This document shows positions 13,273 to 22,600 of a DNA stretch of 24,230 nt, one piece after another. Position numbers and translations under genes: made by a program. This stretch comes from a virus, in the IMG/VR virus record IMGVR_UViG_3300025889_000923, positions 1-24,230 of that record, one strand, 5' to 3'. The notes below the pieces were generated by a model. That model did no database searches. It was not told the DNA's origin and saw only the letters and a program-made list of their open reading frames with translations. Numbering within the stretch: the stretch's first letter is position 1; every line of letters starts with the position of its first letter.

Positions 13273-15591
13273 TTAAAAATCCTCTTTTAGTCTTATAACA
13301 AACTCGTCTTCTTCTGTTTTAAAAACAGGTTGTGAAAAGTTTGCCTTCATAATAATATTAAGGTTATTGTCATGAATGTTAACTGTGGTGATGTATATAG
13401 AGGATAAATCTTCATCATTAGCGGCCGTTGATGGCTGTACAATCGTAAACGTAGGATTGGAAGAAGAGTTAAACATTTCAGAGAAAACAGGAATATCTAA
13501 AATCATTGTGTGTAAGTTTTGCTCACCTTTAAATTTTACATCTAACATGTCTTTTCCAAAATAAAATAAATGAGGAGACTTAATAATTGCAATTCCTTCA
13601 TCGTAAAATAAATTACCAATATTGTTCCAATCTGCTTGCTTTGTCAAACAGTCTGCCCTATACAATCCTCCTCTTTCGTTATCTTTGATTGTTATCTTGA
13701 CTTTGCCGTCTGATCCTGTCAAATCTTTTTCATACATTTCAAACGAACCTGGATGAATTTTATTGCCATAGTAAATATTTGATATATCGGTTATGACTAT
13801 TTCGTTACTGCTTAGATCTCTAGTTCTTTGAGCAATGGTTAGAACAGATCCCGGGGAAACTCCTGGATTTTCAGGGCTAGCCCCTGCTATTTCCTCAAAT
13901 ATAGTCCCTTGTGAAGCTACTAATCCTGGGTATAGAGAAGAACTAGGAATAAGGTTTTCCAAGCTAATAATTGAGTAATCTTTTTTATTACTATAACGAA
14001 ATTGATCATGTGTCCATTTTTCGCTAGCTGACATGGGAGAACTGCTTAAAGCAAAATAATTTGGCTTAAAAAGACCATTATCATTTGGCAATATTGTCAT
14101 ATTTCTTTTCTTTATAGAACCAGAGCTATAAACATACTGATCAGCTGTTATATCTTCAATTGTATTATTGATAATTTGAGGTACTAAATTAAAATGCCTA
14201 GGGCTTCTCCCATTAACGAATTCTCTGGTAAAATTTTCTAAATTAATCATTTTACCATTAACACCAAAAGAAAAAGACGAATTAAAAGGATCATCTGTGT
14301 AACTTGTAATTTTTTGAAAAGGTGTTACTAAAACTTCCCTTTCTGGTGTCTGCGGGTAGAAAAACGGAGGCACATAAAAAATTAAATTGTTAAAATTAGC
14401 TGGGCCGCTGTTTTTAACTGATTCCCTTTCGTTTTCAAAAAGAGAGTCAATAGATCTTAAAACTTTATTATATATTTTTAATTCATGTATTTCGGCATTG
14501 AGAGGGTGATTTAGCATTATCTCAGTAATTGCAGGATCTGAAATTGCACCATCAACATTTGGTAAAAAACCTTCACTTTCAGCTGAACTCGAGTTTAAAA
14601 TATTAGCTTGAACTCCGTACGGTGCATTAAAGTAATTTCCTATAACGACACCTGGTGGTGATAAATCAGAATGAGCTGATAGAGAAGCAGAGTTAATGTG
14701 AAATGTTGTTTCATTATCATCTATAAATATAGAACCGGTACTATTATTAAATAAGTTTGACCATTGGATACAAACATGATGCCAATTGTTCTTGTGTAGT
14801 GAATTTGAAGATGTAAATATTAGATCTTGTGGGTAGTTTCCTGAAGGACTACTTAAACTAATATTTGAAGGTGCAATATCTGCGCTCTGACTAAGTTGTA
14901 ATAATATCTTAAAATCAGTCGATTCATTATTTTCATTTTTATTTGAACCTGAGACAATTGATATTGCAATTGATGATGACATATGGAGGACTGTTCCAGC
15001 GTGATATATACCTTCACTAGTATATCTAGGATTAATCCAAAAATTAACACTAAATGAATCAGGTAAATTGTAAACTTCTTCAACATTTGGGTATATTAAA
15101 GCAGACCCACTAGGAATGGTATTACTATTAAAAAAGTTTAGTGTATGATAATTAGTATAAGTCATATGACAATTGTCATATCTAATTTGATGAAATGGCA
15201 TTAAACTTTTTCTAACAATATTTTTAATTGTTCTATTTTTGTTAAAATTGACAGGTTGGTCAAATCTAAAAACGTCTATAGTTTTATCAAATTTATCAAT
15301 TGTATCTTTTTGATTAACAGAATTTAAATAATCAAGCATGTATCCATATGACAATTGATTAACATTTGCAGCTTTGATTTTATCTTCAACTGTATACCCT
15401 GACTCTAATACTGGCGAATTTAAAGCCAGACTGTCACTCCAATTTTTCTTAAGCGCTTTAGATCTAAAAGGAGAAACATAATTAGATCCTGTTACACCTA
15501 GTCCTAGCGAAGAGGAAATAAAATGAGAATTTGGCTTAAGATTAAGCGTTATTGAATCAAAGTTATTGTTGTCAATTTTGACAAATGACAT
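13273..15591 (-). CDS. Large virion protein with LamG/concanavalin-like domain, probable tail-associated adhesin
   Basis: A 772-residue structural protein. The middle part (about 155-380) has the pattern of a LamG-type jellyroll: SFSVNFWINP (179-188), NNWHHVCIQW (268-277), GSIFIDDNE (286-294), and AEIHELKIYNKVLR (366-379). Such domains usually bind carbohydrates, so a host-recognition or tail-fibre/baseplate role is likely. The last ~125 residues (from DEGIAIIKSPHLF, with SIYITTVNIHD, then NFSQPVFKTEEDEFVIRL) share order and residues with the C-terminus of the next upstream gene product, suggesting a shared assembly module. The N-terminal ~130 residues are of unknown type. Start ATG 15591 has GGAG 7 bases upstream, and the gene begins 16 bases after the preceding stop. 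No signal peptide. Function is inferred from the fold and location. Confidence 0.88.
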   Translation of the reverse strand: MSFVKIDNNNFDSITLNLKPNSHFISSSLGLGVTGSNYVSPFRSKALKKNWSDSLALNSPVLESGYTVEDKIKAANVNQLSYGYMLDYLNSVNQKDTIDKFDKTIDVFRFDQPVNFNKNRTIKNIVRKSLMPFHQIRYDNCHMTYTNYHTLNFFNSNTIPSGSALIYPNVEEVYNLPDSFSVNFWINPRYTSEGIYHAGTVLHMSSSIAISIVSGSNKNENNESTDFKILLQLSQSADIAPSNISLSSPSGNYPQDLIFTSSNSLHKNNWHHVCIQWSNLFNNSTGSIFIDDNETTFHINSASLSAHSDLSPPGVVIGNYFNAPYGVQANILNSSSAESEGFLPNVDGAISDPAITEIMLNHPLNAEIHELKIYNKVLRSIDSLFENERESVKNSGPANFNNLIFYVPPFFYPQTPEREVLVTPFQKITSYTDDPFNSSFSFGVNGKMINLENFTREFVNGRSPRHFNLVPQIINNTIEDITADQYVYSSGSIKKRNMTILPNDNGLFKPNYFALSSSPMSASEKWTHDQFRYSNKKDYSIISLENLIPSSSLYPGLVASQGTIFEEIAGASPENPGVSPGSVLTIAQRTRDLSSNEIVITDISNIYYGNKIHPGSFEMYEKDLTGSDGKVKITIKDNERGGLYRADCLTKQADWNNIGNLFYDEGIAIIKSPHLFYFGKDMLDVKFKGEQNLHTMILDIPVFSEMFNSSSNPTFTIVQPSTAANDEDLSSIYITTVNIHDNNLNIIMKANFSQPVFKTEEDEFVIRLKEDF

Positions 15592-15607
15592 AAAAGCTCC
15601 TTTTTAA

Positions 15608-16804
15608 TTAAAAGTCGAGCCTTACTCTAAATGTCAAATCTTTTTCATCATTTTTCTCGACCGGTCGACTTAGCTTAGCAACAGCCAGTAATTCTTCATT
15701 TGCATCATAAAGTCCGATTGTTGTTACAAAAGCAAAAGATTTTTCAATATTTTCTTGTCCAGTGTTAATAACTCTAACTCTTCCTTCACTATTAGTATAA
15801 GTGGGGTTTGAACTAAAGTTAAATTCATCAGCGGTAGCTCTACAGTATACTAGTGTTGAATTAATTTTTGTATTATTTTGAAAGGTTAAAGTCGTGTTAG
15901 ATCCGGATCCAAATCTAGTAGAAGCAATGTGATCAATTACATCGTCCATGGACGCAGACGTTACAAAGTCTGGTATAAAAGATCCGGAAAAATTTGCATT
16001 TGTTGCACTGGAACCTACAGTTGCTATTGAACCGGTTATGATTTGATTACTAAAAACTTTTGACATGTCAAAAATCGCAATGCCTTGTTGATAAAACATC
16101 AAACCTACAGTTTCAGAAGTGTTTGCAGCATTGACAATATTTCCTACGTCTCCACCTGTAGCAGATCTTTCAATTGATGTTGCTGATCCTACGTCTGTAA
16201 AAATAGCAGATCCGGATGCAGGATTAACAGCAGTTATATTAATATTTTGAGGATTTGCCTCTGTTGAGTGTCCAGCTGAAGAACTTTGGAACATTTTAAT
16301 TGCAAACGTCTCTCTTTTAATACCGTCTCGTACAAAAAGTCTTTTAAATGATATAAACAAAGCTTCATCTAGATTATCAGATCCATCAGATGCTGCATTA
16401 GAAAAAGGAGCACTAAACCTGCCATCAGCATTTCCTAAAAGCAATTGAGCATATTGCCTATAAACGTTGACCTTTTCTCTCATCATTGGTGAACTTTCTG
16501 AATATAATCTTTTTCCATTAATATCTGTACTGGTCTGTGATCCGGTTGCAGAAGTCCCCAAAGCATACAGACCGTAAGTCATATCAAACAATTCATTAGA
16601 AGTTTGTAATGTAAAATTTTGATCATAAACAGTTTGATAAATCGATGATGTTATTGCATTATCACCTGAGCTAGTTAAAAAAACTTGGTATTTTTTTCTA
16701 GTTGCAGAACCTGAAATGTCTTCTTCAACAAAGTCAACTAGTTGATTTAACACTGATTGCGTTGTTTTAATATCAGCGCTTGATATGGTTTTAAAAGTTG
16801 CCAT
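15608..16804 (-). CDS. Virion structural protein, 398 residues
   Basis: A Ser/Thr/Asn-rich protein of the kind found in tail or baseplate regions of marine myoviruses; no exact T4 counterpart. The N-terminal part has RKKYQVFLTSSGDNAITSS (about 36-54), TVYDQNFTLQTSNELFDMTYG (about 58-78), and EALFISFKRLFVRDGIKRE. The C-terminal part has GLMFYQQGIAIFDMSKVF, NPTYTNSEGRVRV, and FVTTIGLYDANEELLAVAKLS followed by RPVEKND. That C-terminal layout recurs in the 772-residue adhesin downstream and probably marks a common attachment module. Start ATG 16804 with GAGG about 10 bases upstream; 16 bases after the preceding stop. Expected to be made late with its neighbours. Specific position in the virion cannot be read from the sequence. 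Confidence 0.87.
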   Translation of the reverse strand: MATFKTISSADIKTTQSVLNQLVDFVEEDISGSATRKKYQVFLTSSGDNAITSSIYQTVYDQNFTLQTSNELFDMTYGLYALGTSATGSQTSTDINGKRLYSESSPMMREKVNVYRQYAQLLLGNADGRFSAPFSNAASDGSDNLDEALFISFKRLFVRDGIKRETFAIKMFQSSSAGHSTEANPQNINITAVNPASGSAIFTDVGSATSIERSATGGDVGNIVNAANTSETVGLMFYQQGIAIFDMSKVFSNQIITGSIATVGSSATNANFSGSFIPDFVTSASMDDVIDHIASTRFGSGSNTTLTFQNNTKINSTLVYCRATADEFNFSSNPTYTNSEGRVRVINTGQENIEKSFAFVTTIGLYDANEELLAVAKLSRPVEKNDEKDLTFRVRLDF

Positions 16805-16820
16805 TTATGTTGCCTCTAAA

Positions 16821-17543
16821 TTATTGTATTTTTAATTCGAATGTTTTACTTAAACCTGAATTAATTCCTGTTACCTTTACATAAGTTCTAATGTCGCTTC
16901 CGCCTGAAGTACTATAAACATTAAACGTTGTATCTGTCATTTGTTTAACAGTTAGATCAATTACTGCCTGAGATGCAATATTGTTAGACCCGGGTCCTGC
17001 TCCAATTTCATAAACAGCAATATTGTCTGTATAAATTACATCAGGAGACTCACCATCGATTTGAAAAAAGATAGAATTAACCTCTACTCTAAAAGAGCTG
17101 TCTCTTAACTGATTATCTACATTAGGTGTACCTGCTGCAGGTTGCACTTCGATTGTCATCGTTTTGGTCTTATTAGTGCCCGTAGTATTTGTTCTGTTGT
17201 ATGTAGGAACAGTTGCTCCTGCTGCTGTTACATCATCCGAACCAACCCTAATAGTCATATTTGGAAAATGTGTAACGTACTCATTATCTATACTTACAAG
17301 TTTATATTTAAGACCAAGACTTCCAACAGTCAATGCCTCTAAAACAGGTGTATTTTTTTCTATTTTTTCTTTTCCTACTGTTCTACCATACTGTTCGATT
17401 ATTTCATAATCAACTTCATCATCGCCTAAGGCAAATTGAAAAACTTGAAAAGATCCATCGTTTCTAGAAAGTGCTCTTCTTCCTGCATCTGTTAAAACAG
17501 CATCAACAATAATATTGTTTGTACTATGATCTAAAAATCCCAT
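16821..17543 (-). CDS. Virion structural protein, 240 residues (conserved LTDAGRRAL N-terminus)
   Basis: The N-terminus, MGFLDHSTNNIIVDAVLTDA then GRRALSRNDGSFQVFQFALG and DDEVDY, is a pattern I recognise from many large-phage structural proteins, where a short N-terminal motif of the form 'VLTDxGRxxL...GSFxxxxFALxDDEVxY' is conserved. The rest is beta-rich with Thr/Asn repeats (TNTTGTNKTKTMTIEVQPAA) and resembles an Ig-like tail decoration: KQMTDTTFNVYSTSGGSD towards the end. Length 240. Start ATG 17543 has GGAG about 9 bases upstream. A T4-type late promoter motif lies 27 bases upstream in a 64-base gap, so this gene probably begins a late transcript running through the two structural genes, RuvC and primase. 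Exact role unknown. Confidence 0.88.
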   Translation of the reverse strand: MGFLDHSTNNIIVDAVLTDAGRRALSRNDGSFQVFQFALGDDEVDYEIIEQYGRTVGKEKIEKNTPVLEALTVGSLGLKYKLVSIDNEYVTHFPNMTIRVGSDDVTAAGATVPTYNRTNTTGTNKTKTMTIEVQPAAGTPNVDNQLRDSSFRVEVNSIFFQIDGESPDVIYTDNIAVYEIGAGPGSNNIASQAVIDLTVKQMTDTTFNVYSTSGGSDIRTYVKVTGINSGLSKTFELKIQ

Positions 17544-17570
17544 ATTGTATTTCTCCGATACGTATAAGTA

Positions 17571-17578
17571 TATTTATT
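17571..17578 (-). promoter_or_regulatory. Late promoter motif AATAAATA before the structural genes
   Basis: The minus strand reads AATAAATA at 17578-17571, seven of eight bases of T4 TATAAATA and an exact fit to the NATAAATA form described for T4-like cyanophages. It stands 27 bases before the ATG of the 240-residue structural protein, in one of the few real gaps. Position supports it more than the bases do, since the gap is very AT-rich. Confidence 0.5.
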
Positions 17579-17600
17579 AAAATATTTTCGTAAATATTTT
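17579..17600 (-). repeat. AT-only inverted repeat in the 17544-17607 gap
   Basis: Nine-base perfect arms AAAATATTT / AAATATTTT around a 4-base loop (17588-17591), 7 bases after the stop of the 687-residue gene and just before the late motif. With no G-C pairs in the arms and no clear T-run after it on the minus strand, it is a weak terminator candidate. It could as well be chance in an AT-rich gap. Confidence 0.3.
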
Positions 17601-17607
17601 TACTTTT

Positions 17608-19671
17608 TTAATTAATTCCATATTGAAAGCTGATATTATTTCTAGAAAAATTCTCAGCCGGCTGTTTAACCTCAATCCCGCTTCCGCCGGGACTAGATCG
17701 ATCAGCTAATTTAATTTTAATTATCTGATCTTTTTGGTTATCTACATTAATAATTTGAAGTTTGTAAGTAAATTTATCAGGATCGATTGCCAAAAAATTT
17801 AAGTTGTCTTCTCTGATCGATCCACCTTTACCATCTTGTTCATCAATTCTTGTTTTGAAAACCTGATAATATTCAGGATCAAAAAATATTTTCATATTTT
17901 TAAGTTTACTAGTTTTAATAGAGTCTAAAAAGGCGTCTTGGTTAATTAACATGTTAGGGTAAGGCTTAGGTGCATTTGGACCACTAATTATTTTTCTATC
18001 TACTTTATTAGTGTATCGATTTCTTTCAACTTGTACTTGTGCACTATAATTTGAACTTAGTGAATGTGCATCTACACAAGCAACAGCATAAATTGGTTTT
18101 TCTCCTTCATTATGACTTTTATCGATAAAAGAAAGTCGGGGGTATAACATTTTATATATATTCTTACTAATTGCAATTTCATTAGGTAAAGACTTAATCT
18201 CAGACCGGTCAAAATCATATTCTGCAATTAAAGTAAAAGGCTCTAATATGTCTAGTCTTTTAAATATTTGAAACTTAACAATATCTCTTTGTTTGTTAAG
18301 AGGAAATTGCCACCTAATTTTAGGCTTTAAAGTTTTAAAATCAAAAGTTGCACTAATTGCACCAGGAGGAGGGGGAGGAGTATTTTCTTCACAAAGTACA
18401 GTATCAGATATACCTTCCGAAGCAGCATATACAGTTGCCAACATAGACTGATTTAAAATACTATTAGTAATATTATCAGTACTTACCACAGTTTTAATTC
18501 TGCACACAGTTCTAATTTTATAAAAATATTTTTTACCATAAACCACGTCATAATCAACAAAAAATGTTTTATTATAATCTTCAATTAAAAACTTTCCTAA
18601 ATATACAACACCTTCATTTGATAAAAGTTCATATTTTTCTACAAGATATCCTAAGAATTCTACACTAGGATATTGCGCTGCATCTTGCGCGCTTTTAATA
18701 GGCGTCATTTCTATTGCCGGTACTTGAAGTTGATAATCTAATTCGTTGTAAGTATTTGTTGGTGGAATTGATTTAATTAATTTATCATAAATAGATTTTG
18801 ATAATGTCTCTAGACCTCTTAATTCATCTTGATATACATTGTCTGGAATTCTACAAGATTCTCTAATTACATCATGCATTAACAAATTATTAAGCTGAAT
18901 TGAAAAAGTTTGTTTACCTAACGGATCGTTTTCATTTGTAACTACTGTTTCTTGATTTTTCCTATCAGAAAAATAGTTTAAATTTTGTGCTTTTAGTCCG
19001 GATAATGCATCAACAATAAGTTTTTTATCAGCGCCAAACAATCCACCTTTTTCTCTGAGCGTTTCAAAAAGTTTTTGTGCACCAGATTTAATTGAATCAT
19101 TTGCATTTTTAGAATTAATAATTGTTTGCGCGCTTTCGAGCATAGAATATATTTTTTCTTCTTTTCCAGTGTCTATTAGTTCAAATCCGGTAAATATTTC
19201 GTTTGACATTGCACCTTCAACTAATATGTCATCAACAATTGCCGAAAGAACGTATCCTTTTTCTTTGCCAGGAATATCGACTAGATTTAAACTATTGTTG
19301 TAGATTTTTGGCTTTTTAAAAGAAACTTTAACTAGTCTAGGTTTTTTTTGTGTTTTTACTCTATAAAATATTTCATCAGAATTATCTATGTCTAAATTAA
19401 CTAAGGTTTTTTCGCCTGGAATATCAGGTACTGATCTTTCATCAACAGTATAAAAGTTGTACTCAAATTCTACTTTAAGATTTTTTATTTCTGGAATATT
19501 AATTTTATCTAAAGGTCTAGATAAAAAAGATTTATGAATTTGACTATAGATTCCAGATGCGTTAAAACATTCGTCACTTACACTTGGAAAACCTGACTTC
19601 TTTTTTCCTGAATCATTATTTGAACTTTCCTTTCCATTTTTGTTATTTTGTGTACCCTTGTTTATACTCAT
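17608..19671 (-). CDS. Virion protein with fibronectin-III-like segments, 687 residues
   Basis: The first 30 residues are disordered and Asn/Lys/Ser-rich. Two regions look like fibronectin type III or related beta-sandwich repeats. The first, about 340-415, has VVYLGKFLIED and then YGKKYFYKIRTV, the usual strand pair. The second, about 432-550, begins at a proline run (TPPPPPGAI, 431-439). It continues KPKIRWQFP (449-457), FQIFKR, FTLIAEYDFD, and IYAVACVDAHSLSSNYSAQV. Such domains are common in tail fibres and other surface-exposed phage proteins. The ATG at 19671 lies 3 bases after the preceding stop, with AAAGGA about 6 bases upstream, so it is in one operon with the giant gene. I know no T4 counterpart. 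The structural role is inferred from domains and neighbourhood. Confidence 0.86.
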   Translation of the reverse strand: MSINKGTQNNKNGKESSNNDSGKKKSGFPSVSDECFNASGIYSQIHKSFLSRPLDKINIPEIKNLKVEFEYNFYTVDERSVPDIPGEKTLVNLDIDNSDEIFYRVKTQKKPRLVKVSFKKPKIYNNSLNLVDIPGKEKGYVLSAIVDDILVEGAMSNEIFTGFELIDTGKEEKIYSMLESAQTIINSKNANDSIKSGAQKLFETLREKGGLFGADKKLIVDALSGLKAQNLNYFSDRKNQETVVTNENDPLGKQTFSIQLNNLLMHDVIRESCRIPDNVYQDELRGLETLSKSIYDKLIKSIPPTNTYNELDYQLQVPAIEMTPIKSAQDAAQYPSVEFLGYLVEKYELLSNEGVVYLGKFLIEDYNKTFFVDYDVVYGKKYFYKIRTVCRIKTVVSTDNITNSILNQSMLATVYAASEGISDTVLCEENTPPPPPGAISATFDFKTLKPKIRWQFPLNKQRDIVKFQIFKRLDILEPFTLIAEYDFDRSEIKSLPNEIAISKNIYKMLYPRLSFIDKSHNEGEKPIYAVACVDAHSLSSNYSAQVQVERNRYTNKVDRKIISGPNAPKPYPNMLINQDAFLDSIKTSKLKNMKIFFDPEYYQVFKTRIDEQDGKGGSIREDNLNFLAIDPDKFTYKLQIINVDNQKDQIIKIKLADRSSPGGSGIEVKQPAENFSRNNISFQYGIN

Positions 19672-19674
19672 TGA

Positions 19675-22600
19675 TTATCCTTTGTTGGTATCAGCAGTTG
19701 CATACTTAAATTCTACTGATGACGATTCATCGTCTTTTTTATCTTTAGATTGAGGTTGTACTTGTGTTAAAAAATCACTAGGTAGTAATACAGCATTTAC
19801 TGAATAATTATAAACCTCAGGAGAATTCTCAGACAAAGACTCAACATAACTATCAATTTTAACAGGAATAATAGAAGATCTTCTATCAAATATGTCTCCT
19901 AAAGTTTGTTGTATATAGTCTATTAACATTTCGTCTGTTATAATCTCACTAGTTATACTTGCTGAACTAGTTGATAAATTGCCTAAAGCAGCAATAAGAC
20001 TATTATCTCCTGTACTTGATCCAATATTTGACTTTGCTTGGGCAATTTTATTTTTATCAACTAACTCCGGACGTTCAAGGGCTGATCCTATACTTCTAAC
20101 TGGATCATCTTGGAAAATATCTGTAAATCCTCTAAGTAAAAAATCTTTTTCATTAACAATGATGGAATAAACCTTATCAAATTTTTTAGGTGCTATTGTT
20201 TTTACAAAGTTTCTTCTTGATGCAAAAGGCATTATTTGCTTAATTACATTTGTAAGTCTGTAAACTTCATTTAATAATTGAGGATCCTCATTAACTTGCG
20301 GGTATGTTTCAAATATTGTATTAATAATTGTATCAAATATTGACTGGTATTTTGGGTCTAGATCAGGTTCGATTATGTTTCTATCCGGATCCAGTAAAAA
20401 TGTTTCTTCATCAAATATCATACCTGATGTTAATTTCATGTACTCTTTCAAACAATAGTCTATTAAATGATTAGTTGCGATATCTACATTAGGAATCTCA
20501 CTAAGGCCGGTGCCTATTTGTATGTCTATTTCATCGTTTAAAGAGTTTATTGTTGGTTGTTTAAATCTTGTTATTTCTAAATATTTAGAAAGAATTTGGT
20601 CGATAGATAAACTATCAGAATAGTTCTTTAAATGAAAACTAGTTTCTTTAGTTAAGTAGTTTATATCTAGAATATTAGCACTTGTATCAAAAACAAATAT
20701 CTTTGGACAATAAATTTCTCCGTCACTCAAGTGATTGTTTTTATTAATAGTAATACACAAATAAGGAGACTCTAAAAACTTTTCATTTTTGGTTTTTTGG
20801 TATGCATTTTTTTGCATAACAGTCATAAAGCCATTAGGTATACCTACGTTCATTATGGTTTTTAAACCTCTTCTTTCATTAAAAAGAAAACCATACCCTT
20901 TTTGTGACAACACTTTGTACATTAGTCTAGTTTTATTTAAACTAAAATTAACTTCTTTTGGAATTAATTTTTCTGTAAAATCATTGTTTCTTATTTTTGA
21001 TCCTAAAATAGATGAATTAGTCAAAGGGTTTGCCAATGCAAGTGTTTGTTTTAGAGTTTTTTGCATTTTTAAACGATTAAAAGAGTCTCCATCTTCAGAT
21101 TCAACAAAACTTTTAAGTGCTATGCTTGTCATAAAATCAGGTGATATTATTGATTCAATTCCATAATTTTCTGACGACCCTATTCTGTATAAATTAGTAC
21201 TATGATTTAAAAAAGCATGCACGCTATTTGCAAAAGATTCTTGACGCTTATCAATTGCCATTTCCAATACTTTTATTTTTGATTTAACACTATTAATAAC
21301 CGGATCAGCATTTTGAATTGTTATGCCTGTACCTAATTCATTAATTGCTTCTGTTAAACCGGTAATTATCTTTTCTATATATCCTCTGTTAATTGATAGT
21401 TTTAAATTATCAGAAATCATTGACGTCGGAGACTTTATCAATAAAAGATTAACAGGTATTGTTGATAAAAAGTCATAACACCACTTATACCACACCAAAA
21501 AACGATGATGCATGTGCAAAGATAGCGGTCCTCTATTTGGCTTATAATCACCTATTGAGTCTTCATTGCTTTGATTAGCCCAGCTAGGAATATTTCCGGA
21601 TATATCTGCTATATTAATTGTTTTTTGATTAATTTCAGAACTCCACCAATCATCATCCGGAACACCCGTCGAGGTGTCTATGTTTGCTGCACATGCTGAC
21701 AATGTATTTTTTAATAATCTAAATATACCAATAGACATGTTTCCTACGTCACCACTACTTAAATCAAAATCAGAATAATTAACATTATACAAATCTTTAC
21801 TTCCACCGCCTAGTGAAGTTGATAATTTGCTTTTAATATTAGATGTTTCGAGCATTATTAAATCGCCAGATTGTGACGTGCTTTGATTAATGTCTATCGG
21901 TAGAGTTAACACCTTTGAAGAATTAACATTATAATCTACGTTTGACCCAAAGATATTGTTAAATTTTGCTGTCAATTCTTCTGAACCATCACTTACCTGT
22001 CTAATCGATGAGACAGACATACTTCCACCAAATGAATATTGTAAATTGTTTCCTTGCGTAATATTAATATCACAAATATTTTCAATAAAATATTTTGCCA
22101 CTTCAATATTATAATATTTTGCCATCGATGCAATTAAATCAGATACTTCGCCTATTTTTACTGATGCTTCACCGTGATGAATTTCTAAATTAAGTGCTTT
22201 TCTGTAGTGTGAACTACCTACATAGCCCCAAAAAGAAGCAAGAAACGTGTTAAGTTGTTGCTCTTTTGTAGATTCTTCTTTTCCAGCTGCTGTTGTCATT
22301 GCTAATAAAGGAATTAAAGATGTGTCAAGCTGGAGTGCCTCTATATCTTTTTTTAAATAAAACAATAACGACTTAAGTCTGTGATATGGTGATCTTTTTT
22401 TAAATATGGATTCATTAGATGCGTTTTCAATTGTTTCATACGCAGGAAAAAAAGAAGACATATCCAAGGCAAATTTAAGAGTTTGTTGATAGTAATTTGT
22501 TGATATATTCTTAAACGCTTCTTTTGCTCTTTTTTCATTTTCTGTAATAGTATCTTCAGGCAGCCCTAAAATATCTGATGTGTTTGCACTAACTATATTA

